In this document: piece by piece, positions 15,782 to 24,677 of the stretch
Layout of the letters: each line of letters opens with the position of its first letter
Numbering within the stretch: position 1 is the first letter of the stretch
NCBI RefSeq assembly: GCF_006937785.1
Contig: NZ_SJEE01000001.1
Location: forward strand, 248,001 to 312,000
Direction of reading: 5' to 3'
DNA from: Pseudanabaena sp. UWO311
GTDB taxonomy: Bacteria > Cyanobacteriota > Cyanobacteriia > Pseudanabaenales > Pseudanabaenaceae
DNA length: 64,000 nt
The notes under the pieces: generated by a model
What the model was told of the DNA's origin: nothing
The model's database searches: none
Seen by the model: the letters and a program-made list of their open reading frames with translations, nothing else
Program-made: the position numbers and the translations under genes

Positions 15782-16885
15782 ATGATTAGACATACCCTTG
15801 CAGATAATCTGGCAGAGGATTTTCACAACGCGGCAAGTGCTCCTGTTCCTACTCTGGCAAATATTTGGGCTAAGAAGTATATTCAAAATCTGCAAGCGGA
15901 TTCCACTAAGCAGGATATTAAATCTAATAATTTAGAAGAAATCTTATCACCACAGAGGCGTGAAGCTACAGCTAAAAACCTACTGCAATCTCTGCGCTTC
16001 TCTAGTGCTCAGGCTTGGGCTAAGACTGAAAATTTATTAATGGGGCAGTTGCAATCCCATGGTATTTCCGCAGATTTAATCGATCCTTGGGAAATCGCCA
16101 CAGATTCACGTTTTATGTTAGAGCAGGTTCTAAAGGTCTATACAGAGAATGCTGATAATCGGCTTTTAGAGATAGACTTGAACACAAATGGGCAAACGTT
16201 GAGTCTAGCGAGTCATACTCATCTGCCAACAATTGGACAACTCTCAGTAGCGATCGCTCAAAACGTCGGTAAGATTCGCAAAAAATACACATCGGTTGAT
16301 GCGCGGGCGATCGGCTTTGTGAGTATGCAGTTTCATTACAGTGGGCAGTTACTTCTCGACTCACTCCCACCACTCGAAAAATTGATGGTCAACTCTTACT
16401 TCAAAGTCATAGACGATCATCTCTACATGCCCTTGCAAAGATGCTACGAAGCAGCTGGAAATCTAGACTATGATGACATTGCTCTAGAATCAGTGCGTCA
16501 TTTGCTTACATTAACTAGTGAAATTGCAAGGCAAGTTTCTCAAAAAACACTGATTATGCATTCAGACTATCAGTGCTATAACGGCGTGCTGAGCTCACCT
16601 CAAATTCGCATTTCCAGCTTGCGCGATATTGAGATGTTTCAGGTTTATCTCTGTCTATGTGTTCTCGAAAAAAGCGTTGCTTCAATTCAGCAAGAGCTTT
16701 TCCCCCTCTGTATTATGCTCTATCCACCGTTAAAAGTTAGTTGGGAACTAGTGCGAACTTTGTTAAGACTACTTTCTCAAGAAATGCAAAATTATCTTAG
16801 CGAAGAACATGTTCACCAGTTCGAGCCATATCTCACCACCTTGAATGAAATGTTTGGTGATGATGTGCTGCCCGAAGCCCGATAA
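15782..16885 (+). CDS. Conserved hypothetical protein, mostly helical
   Basis: From the ATG at 15782, preceded by TCGGAGTCC as ribosome site, the protein has 367 residues. The ORF-track GTG at 15743 has no such site. The sequence is largely amphipathic helix, soluble, with a Cys-containing stretch near residue 295 (QVYLCLCVLEKS). I see no known catalytic motif. The layout resembles a conserved cyanobacterial protein of unknown function; that is an impression only. It lies alone between ktrA and murF. Confidence 0.7.
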   Translation: MIRHTLADNLAEDFHNAASAPVPTLANIWAKKYIQNLQADSTKQDIKSNNLEEILSPQRREATAKNLLQSLRFSSAQAWAKTENLLMGQLQSHGISADLIDPWEIATDSRFMLEQVLKVYTENADNRLLEIDLNTNGQTLSLASHTHLPTIGQLSVAIAQNVGKIRKKYTSVDARAIGFVSMQFHYSGQLLLDSLPPLEKLMVNSYFKVIDDHLYMPLQRCYEAAGNLDYDDIALESVRHLLTLTSEIARQVSQKTLIMHSDYQCYNGVLSSPQIRISSLRDIEMFQVYLCLCVLEKSVASIQQELFPLCIMLYPPLKVSWELVRTLLRLLSQEMQNYLSEEHVHQFEPYLTTLNEMFGDDVLPEAR

Positions 16886-17008
16886 TAATAAAGCTTAGAA
16901 TATTAAACCTATAAGCTTGGTACAAAAGTTGCGAAACCTGTGACTTTTGTACCAGATTTGAGTTTGCCATCCGAAGCGCAGAACAGCTACGAACAGAAAA
17001 AATTAAGC

Positions 17009-18394
17009 ATGACCTGTATTTGTACGATTAGCCAAGCGATCGCCATTACTTCGGCAACGGTTGCCAATATTGACGAAAACGCGCAAAACAACATAGAGAT
17101 AAGGGGCGTTATTTCCGATAGCCGCAAACTCAAAGGTGGAGAGTTATTTGTAGCTTTAACTGGCGAGAACTTTGATGGTCATATGTTTGTGGCAAGAGCG
17201 ATCGCCCAAGGAGCAGTAGCCGCACTCGTCAGCCATGAATGGGCTAGCTCGGTTGCCGCAGTCGGTTTACCAGTCTTAGCAGTTGACGATATAATCACGG
17301 CGTATCAAGATCTAGCCCGCTGGTGGCGATCGCAGTTTTTACACCCAGTTGTATCGATTACTGGCTCAGTGGGAAAAACTACTACTAAAGAAATTATTGC
17401 CAGTATGTTGGCTAGCTATGTTGAGCCTGATCAGCGAGTTCACAAGAGTCAGGCTAACCATAATAATGATATTGGTGTGGCGCAAACTTTGTTGTCGATT
17501 GATCCTGAGCTGGATCGTTTTGTAGTTGTAGAAATGGGGATGCGTGGTCTAGGCGAAATCGAACGCCTCGCCAAAACGGCTTTGCCAACGGTGAGCGTAA
17601 TCACTAATGTGGGAACCGCACATATTGGCAGATTGGGTTCGCGAGAAGCGATCGCTCAAGCTAAATGCGAACTTTTAGCAGAGACTTCACCTACTGGCAC
17701 GGCAGTTTTAAATGCTAGTAATCCCCTTTTACTAGAAAGTGCCAGCAAAGTTTGGCAAGGTAAAATAATCACCTATGGCTTAGGTATTGGGGATATCAAT
17801 GGTGAACTAATTGATACTCAGTTACATGTGGAAGGTCTAACTTGGGACTTGCCCTTACCAGGTCGCCATAATGCTTTAAATTTTTTGGCAGGTCTAGCAG
17901 TTCTCAGAGCCTTAAATCTCGATTGGGCTCGGACAATTCAAGGTATTGGGAAACTCGATCTGCCATTTGGTAGAGCGCAGGTATACGAGTTGCCTCAAGA
18001 TGTGATGATTCTTGATGAGACTTATAATGCTTCCCCTGAAGGAATGTTAGCCGCTCTACGCCAACTAGCTGATATGCCTGCAAAGCGTCATTGGGCTGTT
18101 TTAGGGACAATGAAAGAATTGGGGGAGATGTCTACTCAATTGCATCGTCAAGTTGGTGAAGCGATCAGTAACTTAGGAATTGAAGGCGCGATTATCTTGA
18201 CCGATGGCGAAGCGGATGCGATTTTGGCAGGAGCTAATGGTTCATTGAAATATGCGATCGCCTGTCAGTCCTATGACGATATCACCCAGACGCTTTTAGA
18301 AAAAGTTAAAAGTGGCGATCGCATTCTGTTCAAAGCTTCGCGATCGGTTGGGATGGATCAAGTTGTCAAGGCATTTCGCCAAACTTGGCAATAG
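17009..18394 (+). CDS. murF: UDP-N-acetylmuramoyl-tripeptide--D-alanyl-D-alanine ligase
   Basis: MurF adds D-Ala-D-Ala to the UDP-MurNAc tripeptide in the cytoplasm, using ATP. The Mur ligase P-loop ITGSVGKTTTK (~117-127) and the following Asn-His-Asn-Asn (QANHNND) are seen. So are the central EMGMRGLGEIE segment typical of MurF and the C-terminal domain with DETYNASPEGM. From the ATG at 17009 the length is 461 residues, close to the usual ~450. The ORF-track GTG at 16940 adds 23 polar residues not seen in relatives. No cell-wall genes adjoin it. Confidence 0.93.
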   Translation: MTCICTISQAIAITSATVANIDENAQNNIEIRGVISDSRKLKGGELFVALTGENFDGHMFVARAIAQGAVAALVSHEWASSVAAVGLPVLAVDDIITAYQDLARWWRSQFLHPVVSITGSVGKTTTKEIIASMLASYVEPDQRVHKSQANHNNDIGVAQTLLSIDPELDRFVVVEMGMRGLGEIERLAKTALPTVSVITNVGTAHIGRLGSREAIAQAKCELLAETSPTGTAVLNASNPLLLESASKVWQGKIITYGLGIGDINGELIDTQLHVEGLTWDLPLPGRHNALNFLAGLAVLRALNLDWARTIQGIGKLDLPFGRAQVYELPQDVMILDETYNASPEGMLAALRQLADMPAKRHWAVLGTMKELGEMSTQLHRQVGEAISNLGIEGAIILTDGEADAILAGANGSLKYAIACQSYDDITQTLLEKVKSGDRILFKASRSVGMDQVVKAFRQTWQ

Positions 18395-18431
18395 TTTGTT
18401 TTTACAGCAATTATCGATCAAACGAACCACT

Positions 18432-18478
18432 AGAAATTTTTTGAAAGTGTTGCAAAGCAACACTTTCAAAAAATTTCT
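18432..18478. repeat. 22-bp perfect hairpin, apex GC-AAA-GC
   Basis: Arms 18432-18453 and 18457-18478, preceded by CAGCAATTATCGATCAAAC. That left flank matches the flanks at 37040 and 56216. It lies between convergent genes murF and the hybrid kinase. Confidence 0.85.
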
Positions 18479-18509
18479 GGGTTTGGTTTTGAATGATAAG
18501 CGTAGCTAT

Positions 18510-21500
18510 TTATGTAGTCTTTAGAAGCTGTTTCTGAATAACTGTAATTAAATGAGATAGTTGCACAGGTTTAGCGAGATATTCATTCGCACCAACAGCT
18601 AAACATTTTTCGCGATCGCCTGCCATCGCCAAAGCTGTGAGAGCCACGATGGGAATATTGTTTACATCAGGATTTGCTCGTATAGTTTCAATTGCGCTAA
18701 TTCCATCTATTACTGGCATTTGAATATCCATCAGAATCAGATCAGGGTTTTGGGCGATCGTCATATTGATTGCTTCCTGACCATCAGATGCAAAAATCAG
18801 CCGATATCCTCTACTAGTTAAATAATTAGAGAAAGTCTCAATATTAATGGGATTATCATCTGCTAGCAAAATCAAAGGATTAACAGCTAGATTATTCCCT
18901 AAATTGCTTACTTGTTTAAGATTCTGATCGAAGGAATCTAATGGAGGCTCAGCTTTATCTGATTGACCTAATTCAATCGATTCTGTATAGGGTAAAACTA
19001 TCGAAAAACAACTACCCTCACCAACTTGACTAGTAACACTCACATAGCCACCATGTAATTCTGTAAGCTGCTTAACGAGAGTAAGCCCCAACCCCGTACC
19101 AGAATATTGTCGGTTTAGACTACTATCGATCTGCACAAAAGCTTGAAATAAATTACTGATATCTTCTGGAGAAATGCCAATACCTGTATCAATAATTGAG
19201 AAGACCATTGTATAAGAGTATTCAGCATTTAGCTCTGTTGTTTCTGATGCTTGTAGCTTAACTTCTAAGCAAACTTTCCCCCCTTTAGGTGTAAACTTGA
19301 CCGCATTGCTAAGCAGATTTATTAAAGCTTGCCTCATCCGTCGTTCATCAACTGTGATCATTTTGATGCTGTGATTGATAGACAACTTGAGTTGAATATT
19401 TTTCTGATTAGCGATTTGCTTAACAAAGTTTAGGCTAGATTTGCAGAGATATTCGATCGCTACGGAACTAAGCTCTAGATCTAATTTACCTGCTCCAATT
19501 TTGGCTACATCCAAAATGTCATTAATTAATTCTAATAAATGCCGACCACTAGTTTCGATTAGGGATAGCGATCGCATCTGTCGCTCGTTTAAATCTCCAA
19601 ATACTCCCGTCATCAAACCTTCAGACATCCCCAACACAGCATTAAGCGGAGTCCGAAGTTCATGGCTCATATTGGCAAGAAATTCATCCTTTAGTCTAGT
19701 CGCTCTAGCAAGCTCACTATTAGCCACGCTTAGTTGCTGATTGGTATCCTGAAGCTCTTGAGTACGTTGCGCAACTCTTGACTCCAATTGTTGATTGAGT
19801 TGATATAGCTCATCGATCGCTTCTTGTCGTTCTATCTCTGCACTAGCTAAAGATTTTTCAGTTTGTTTGCGATCGCTAATATCTTCGATGACCCCGACAA
19901 AAAGTGGTGGCTGACCAACTTCATCCAATATTTTAGAACTAGTTGTTCGTACCCAAATCATTTCCCCATTTCGGTGAAAAAGCCGTTTTTCCATTTGATA
20001 GCTTTCACTTTCATCAGACAAGACTTGACTACGCAGTCGCAAATTATCTTCTATATCTTCAGGCAGCATGTTGTCAGTAAATCGCATTAATTGCAATTCA
20101 TTTTCAGAATAGCCGACCATTTCTTGATAGCAGGGATTAGTACGAATGAAATGACCATTTGTATCTGTAATAGCCATACCCACTGGCGACTGTTCAAACA
20201 TGGCGCTCAAGAGAGATTCGCTTGCTCTTAAGCGTTGTTCACTCTCCCTTAAAGCTATTTCTGCAATCTTGCGATCGCTAATATCTTCAGCAATAGCAGC
20301 CATTTGCTCAATTTTTCCATTAGCATTTTTTAAGGGAAAGCAGCGCCCCCATATCCATCGAATAGTGCCATCAGGACGAATAATTCGATACTCATCACTA
20401 AAGAATCCACTATTAACCGTTAATTTATAAAGCTGAAGGACTTTATCAATATCTTCAGGATGGATAGATTGCATCCAAACTTCTGGATTTTGATATAAAT
20501 ACTCACTTGAGTGTCCCCAAATTTCAGAATATCGAGGACTTACATACACTACCTTCCCAGAGCTAAATTCACGAAGAATAATTGCTCCACGATTATTCTC
20601 AGCGAATTGACGAAACATATTATTACTGTCTGCTAGGGCAAATGTGCTTGCTTGCACTTGGCTCTCTAACAGTTTATTGCGACTTTCAAGTAGTTCTAGT
20701 TTCTCTTGCTCTAGTCGAGACATCTTTGTTTCTAGCGTCGAGACTAATTTATAAATCTCGGTAGGCTGAAGGGTATTGAGCAAATCAGTTTGGCTAATGA
20801 TACCTTCCATTGTTCCATCTGCATTAGTCACGATTAAGTGATTAATCATCCGTTCTTGCATTATTTCTCGCACTGTCCAAAGCGTCTCATCTGGACTGAC
20901 TGTAGCAACTGGAAAGCTCATTACTAGTTGTACAGATGTTGTCACCAGAGCTAACTCTAAAGCAAGATATTGAACGATATCGCCCTCAGTTAAAATTCCT
21001 ATAGGCAATAAGCCATTATCTCCCTCTTCTATGATCACTACTGAGCTAACTTTTTGTTCCAGCATTAAGTTGGCAATCTGTGCGACCGAAGCTGTAGAAT
21101 CTGCATAAATTACATGAGTAATCATGACCTCCTTAACCTGACGCAAACGCAACATATCAATGGGACGAAGTAATTGCCGTAAACTCTCATGGGTGAGCAA
21201 TCCAACGATTTCACCGAGATCATTTACTAGGGGCAAATGTCGAATTCGATAGCGATGAAAGCGATTAATCGCCACAAGTATATCGGTAAATTCCCACTCC
21301 AACAGCGCTTGAACTGGATATACCATTACCTCCGCGATCGCAGTTTCGAGAAGAGTTTGCGCCGAATTTTGGACTAAAGTTTCAGGATTTGCATTTTGTC
21401 CACATAGCTTAACCAAGTCACGTTCAGTCAAAATGCCAATTAATTTTTTTCCTTCAGTTACTAAAATGCAACTGTTTTGGGCATGTGCTAATTGCAAATT

Positions 21501-21665
21501 TGTTTCTGAGTCAATCTCACATAATAAATTGCAAGTTTGTCGGCCTACACTCATCAGGGTGATCGCGTCGGCAACAGTTGCACTTGCAGCGATCGTTAAG
21601 GGAGAGCGAATAATCGCTTGTTCTAGTGGTACTTCCTGACTATTCGTATACATAGGTGAACCCAC
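18510..21665 (-). CDS. Hybrid sensor histidine kinase (CBS-CBS-PAS-PAS-HisKA-HATPase-REC)
   Basis: 1051 residues, soluble. The N-terminal ~300 residues hold four CBS motifs in two pairs, which in other proteins bind adenine nucleotides. A coiled coil (~305-345), two PAS/PAC units (~350-465 and ~485-600) and a second coiled coil follow. HisKA follows with MSHELRTPLN (phospho-His near 668), then HATPase_c with the DTGIGI and GTGLGL boxes. The C-terminal receiver has its phospho-Asp in LILMDIQMP (~978). It likely senses energy state plus a PAS ligand and passes phosphate through its own receiver to a separate Hpt protein. The gene is monocistronic and convergent with murF. The ATG at 21653 is an equally good start. 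It lies just upstream of, and divergent from, the chemotaxis operon. Confidence 0.92.
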   Translation of the reverse strand: MGSPMYTNSQEVPLEQAIIRSPLTIAASATVADAITLMSVGRQTCNLLCEIDSETNLQLAHAQNSCILVTEGKKLIGILTERDLVKLCGQNANPETLVQNSAQTLLETAIAEVMVYPVQALLEWEFTDILVAINRFHRYRIRHLPLVNDLGEIVGLLTHESLRQLLRPIDMLRLRQVKEVMITHVIYADSTASVAQIANLMLEQKVSSVVIIEEGDNGLLPIGILTEGDIVQYLALELALVTTSVQLVMSFPVATVSPDETLWTVREIMQERMINHLIVTNADGTMEGIISQTDLLNTLQPTEIYKLVSTLETKMSRLEQEKLELLESRNKLLESQVQASTFALADSNNMFRQFAENNRGAIILREFSSGKVVYVSPRYSEIWGHSSEYLYQNPEVWMQSIHPEDIDKVLQLYKLTVNSGFFSDEYRIIRPDGTIRWIWGRCFPLKNANGKIEQMAAIAEDISDRKIAEIALRESEQRLRASESLLSAMFEQSPVGMAITDTNGHFIRTNPCYQEMVGYSENELQLMRFTDNMLPEDIEDNLRLRSQVLSDESESYQMEKRLFHRNGEMIWVRTTSSKILDEVGQPPLFVGVIEDISDRKQTEKSLASAEIERQEAIDELYQLNQQLESRVAQRTQELQDTNQQLSVANSELARATRLKDEFLANMSHELRTPLNAVLGMSEGLMTGVFGDLNERQMRSLSLIETSGRHLLELINDILDVAKIGAGKLDLELSSVAIEYLCKSSLNFVKQIANQKNIQLKLSINHSIKMITVDERRMRQALINLLSNAVKFTPKGGKVCLEVKLQASETTELNAEYSYTMVFSIIDTGIGISPEDISNLFQAFVQIDSSLNRQYSGTGLGLTLVKQLTELHGGYVSVTSQVGEGSCFSIVLPYTESIELGQSDKAEPPLDSFDQNLKQVSNLGNNLAVNPLILLADDNPINIETFSNYLTSRGYRLIFASDGQEAINMTIAQNPDLILMDIQMPVIDGISAIETIRANPDVNNIPIVALTALAMAGDREKCLAVGANEYLAKPVQLSHLITVIQKQLLKTT

Positions 21666-21768
21666 AAAATTTTATAAAATTTCTATACAAACATCCCTTG
21701 GCTAAATTCTACTTTAAGTTATTGATTTTTACTTGACAATCACAAATTTGCCAGCAATTCTCATTATA

Positions 21769-21862
21769 AAAATCGGGTTTTTGAAAGCCACTTTGGGCGG
21801 GCTTTCAAAAACCCGATTTTGGTATTTACAGAGCCAAAGGCTCTGTAAATACCAAAATCGGG
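21769..21862. repeat. Two chained hairpins sharing one arm
   Basis: Hairpin A pairs 21769-21789 with 21799-21820. Hairpin B pairs 21812-21835 with 21839-21862 (24 bp, apex GCC-AAA-GGC). The A right arm and B left arm overlap at CCCGATTTT, so the two cannot both form fully on one strand. The left flank is AGCAATTCTCATTAT, as at 4935. Confidence 0.8.
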
Positions 21863-21877
21863 CATAAGCAATAAATT

Positions 21878-21927
21878 CCAAACCCTTAAGGCTGCGCCTC
21901 TGCGGGGGGGCAACCTTAAGGGTTTGG
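21878..21927. repeat. 14-bp hairpin with a C/G-rich loop
   Basis: CCAAACCCTTAAGG pairs with CCTTAAGGGTTTGG around a 22-base loop containing eight consecutive G's. Confidence 0.75.
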
Positions 21928-22110
21928 CTGTCTAATGGATTAAGTGTGTCTAATTAAAGAGAATTCCTGCGAATTTGCTAGCGATTGTCATTATGAAACT
22001 GAATTTGAATTTTGTTAACCTAGATGCTGAGTACAACAGTTCTAAATATGAAAACAATTTTGGATTGTGTGTGTTAATGCTGCTGGAAGACTATCTCAAT
22101 AGTATTGAAA

Positions 22111-22143
22111 TTTGCTAAATATTTGCCAAATATTTGCTTAACA
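22111..22143. promoter_or_regulatory. Three 11-bp direct repeats upstream of the chemotaxis operon
   Basis: TTTGCTAAATA, TTTGCCAAATA and TTTGCTTAACA follow each other without gaps. The 11-bp period is about one DNA turn, so three proteins could bind the same face. They lie ~215 bp before the first gene of the operon. The remaining 21928-22359 spacer has no gene. Confidence 0.45.
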
Positions 22144-22359
22144 CAGAAAAAAAGAATAATTCATATAGTATAGTAATCTTTAAACCAGTCTTCCAAGATA
22201 GACTCAGGTAAAAAGTTTGTTTAATAGTTTTTTTAACTGTATCTAAAGCTACTTAGTGAGATTCTTATGATTACTTTGTAAACAGATACTTTATATCAGC
22301 AGGTGGTAAAGATATATGTCTATATTCTATTTGCCTATGATTTTCAGTATTGCTTATCC

Positions 22360-23574
22360 ATGCTACTTACCAGACTTGCTCTTGTGGACACATCAATTCA
22401 ATTACAACCTAAGTTTATTCAAGATTTGAAGCAGTTACATGTCCTGTTTCAACAGGCTACTGGTGAATTGTTGGTAACTGGAGACCAAGAGACAGATCCA
22501 GCTTGGAATATATATTTTTATCTAGGACGTTTGGTATATGCAACTGGAGGCAAACATCGTGTCCGCAGGTTGGCTAGAGCGATTCGGCAACATTCACCCA
22601 ATGTAAATATTCAAGAATTACTAGAACAGGCTAAGCCTAACGCCGAAGCTTGGGAGCTAAAAATTATTGAACAGGCTATCCACGAAAATTCGCTGACTAC
22701 TGAGCAAGCTCGATCAATTATTCAGTCAAGTATTCATGAAGTCTTTTATAGTCTTAGTGATCAAAAAAATCCCAAATCATCTTGGAAACCACTAGAAGCC
22801 TTAGCCTTTAAGCCAATCGTTGCCCTGCCTACGATCCAGACCCTAGATAGCGTTGTTGTAGCTCAATCAAGGTGGCAACAGGCGGGATTGTCGCATGTAC
22901 AGAATATGATTCAAGGGTTTTCCTTTGATTTAGCGCCCTATCTGGCTAATCCAGATCAATTAGACGTGATGTTAAATGCTGATGCCATCACGAGCAAAAC
23001 CTATAAAACTCTCAAGAAAATTGTTAATGGCAAAAATACTCTATGGGATATGTCAATCATCATGCACTGCTCGATGATTGCCGTGATGCGATCGCTATTA
23101 CCTCTTGTCGTAGATGGAATTGTAGCTTTTCGCGAAGTTCCTGATTGGATATCACCAAATTGGAAACAGCCTAGTAAGCCAATTAATGTCCCACTTCGAG
23201 GTTTGATTGCTTGTATTGATGACAGCCCTCAAGTAGCAGTTGAAATGAAGCGAATACTTGAACCATTGGGCTATGAAGTTCTGGGCATTACTGAGCCTTT
23301 ACAAAGTGTTAGTACTTTATTGCAACGTAAGCCCGACTTAATTTTTCTTGATTTGGTGATGCCAAACACTAATGGTTACGAACTATGTACTTTTTTACGG
23401 AAAACCACCACATTTCAGGAAATCCCTATTGTGATTTTGACTGGACGAGATGGGATGATTGATCGGGTAAGAGCGAAGATGGCTGGCTCATCGGACTTTT
23501 TGAGCAAACCACCAGATCCTGTGAAAGTTTTGCAAATATTGCGCAAGTTTTTGCAGATTCCTGAGCTTAATTAG
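22360..23574 (+). CDS. PatA/PixG-type response regulator (PATAN-REC)
   Basis: First gene of the chemotaxis operon, 404 residues from the ATG at 22360. The ORF-track GTG at 22303 adds an unlikely Tyr/Val-rich leader. Residues ~15-130 and the following region form the PATAN/DUF4388-type domain of PatA, PixG and TaxP1 proteins. A receiver lies at ~278-400 with CIDDSPQ, LIFLDLVMP (phospho-Asp) and the switch Lys in LSKPPD. In Synechocystis such proteins (PilG, PixG) take phosphate from the CheA-like kinase and steer type IV pilus motility, which is the inferred role here. The CheY-like gene follows after 76 bases. Confidence 0.88.
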   Translation: MLLTRLALVDTSIQLQPKFIQDLKQLHVLFQQATGELLVTGDQETDPAWNIYFYLGRLVYATGGKHRVRRLARAIRQHSPNVNIQELLEQAKPNAEAWELKIIEQAIHENSLTTEQARSIIQSSIHEVFYSLSDQKNPKSSWKPLEALAFKPIVALPTIQTLDSVVVAQSRWQQAGLSHVQNMIQGFSFDLAPYLANPDQLDVMLNADAITSKTYKTLKKIVNGKNTLWDMSIIMHCSMIAVMRSLLPLVVDGIVAFREVPDWISPNWKQPSKPINVPLRGLIACIDDSPQVAVEMKRILEPLGYEVLGITEPLQSVSTLLQRKPDLIFLDLVMPNTNGYELCTFLRKTTTFQEIPIVILTGRDGMIDRVRAKMAGSSDFLSKPPDPVKVLQILRKFLQIPELN

Positions 23575-23650
23575 CTTAGAGAAGCCACTAATTCAAAGCA
23601 TTTACCTTAATAAATCATCAATCAATAACACATTAAAGGAAAATTTTTAT

Positions 23651-24016
23651 ATGAGTACGATTTTAGTCGTTGAAGACACAATGACTCAAGCGGAGATTAT
23701 TACAGGAAGTCTTAGAAATGCTGGGTTTAATACTATCTTGGCAACGAACGGCGATGAAGCTCGAACTAAAATTAGCCAACAAAAGCCCAGTGCTATTGTT
23801 ATGGATGTGGTTTTACCCAATGAAAGTGGATTTGAGTTGTGCCGAGACCTAAAGGACAAGCCAGAGACTAAAGATATACCGATCATTCTTTGTTCTACTA
23901 AGAGTGGTGAGATGGATAAATTTTGGGGGATGAAACAAGGCGCATCGGCTTATCTGACCAAGCCAGTTGATGCTGCTGAACTGATCCGTACAATCAAGTT
24001 GCTAGTAAAAGATTAG
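23651..24016 (+). CDS. CheY-like response regulator (PilH type)
   Basis: A single-domain receiver of 121 residues: acidic pair E8-D9 in VVEDT, phospho-acceptor D52 in IVMDVVLP, conserved Ser/Thr in LCSTKS and Lys in YLTKPVD. It is the second gene of the operon, in the position of pilH/pixH/taxY genes. A likely role is as the output or phosphate-sink partner of the CheA-like kinase encoded downstream. AAAGGAAAATTTTTAT precedes the ATG. The stop is 13 bases before the CheW start. Confidence 0.92.
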   Translation: MSTILVVEDTMTQAEIITGSLRNAGFNTILATNGDEARTKISQQKPSAIVMDVVLPNESGFELCRDLKDKPETKDIPIILCSTKSGEMDKFWGMKQGASAYLTKPVDAAELIRTIKLLVKD

Positions 24017-24029
24017 GAAAGCGATCGCT

Positions 24030-24557
24030 ATGACAAATCAGATGATTAGCAGTCAGAAAAAATCAACTCAGCTAGCTAAGTATCACGCTGCGATTGAGCA
24101 ATTTCTGTCATTTTATTTGGATGCGAATCAGCAAGCTTTACTGCCAACTCAACAATTACTCGAAATCGTCAAAGTTAGTCTGGTAGAAATAACCGCGATC
24201 TCAGGGCTAGCTCCCAGCATTATGGGCATATATAACTGGCGGGGAGATGTGATCTGGGTCGTTGATTTAGCTAGTCTTTTAGGATATAAGCCTCTTTATG
24301 CACAGCAATATGAGCAGGAGAAACTTCAGGACAAATGCCACATTATATTTCTGCGTAGTCAAGATAATGTAATTGGCTTTGCAGTACAGCGTGTGGGGCA
24401 GATAGTTAAATGTGATATTTCCACAATTCAAACTTCAGATCTCACATTTGCAAATCCAGCTATGATGCAGGCTTGTCGAGGCTATTGGTTGAGTGGGGCA
24501 GAGGAAACTTTTTTAGTAATTGATGGCGATGCGATTGTCGAGATTGCAAGTAAATAG
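24030..24557 (+). CDS. CheW-like chemotaxis adaptor (PilI type)
   Basis: 175 residues. One CheW fold occupies ~30-170, with the family features LAPSIMGIYNWRGDVIWVVDL and IGFAVQRVGQI. It would couple the two receptors encoded downstream to the CheA-like kinase at the membrane. The start is 13 bases after the CheY-like stop, so they are co-transcribed. A second, shorter CheW closes the operon. Confidence 0.9.
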   Translation: MTNQMISSQKKSTQLAKYHAAIEQFLSFYLDANQQALLPTQQLLEIVKVSLVEITAISGLAPSIMGIYNWRGDVIWVVDLASLLGYKPLYAQQYEQEKLQDKCHIIFLRSQDNVIGFAVQRVGQIVKCDISTIQTSDLTFANPAMMQACRGYWLSGAEETFLVIDGDAIVEIASK

Positions 24558-24677
24558 ATTAATTTCTGGTCATAACCACGTTATGCTTTTGTCGTAATTT
24601 TTCTGGGATTTGACTGATTGAAAATTACAAGTTTTATTTTTAAATACTTTTTAGATATTTAGGGAGCAGGATCAATA

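Noticed and set aside
16940-17008. Upstream GTG start for murF
   Set aside because: It adds 23 polar residues that make the protein longer than family members and has no ribosome site.
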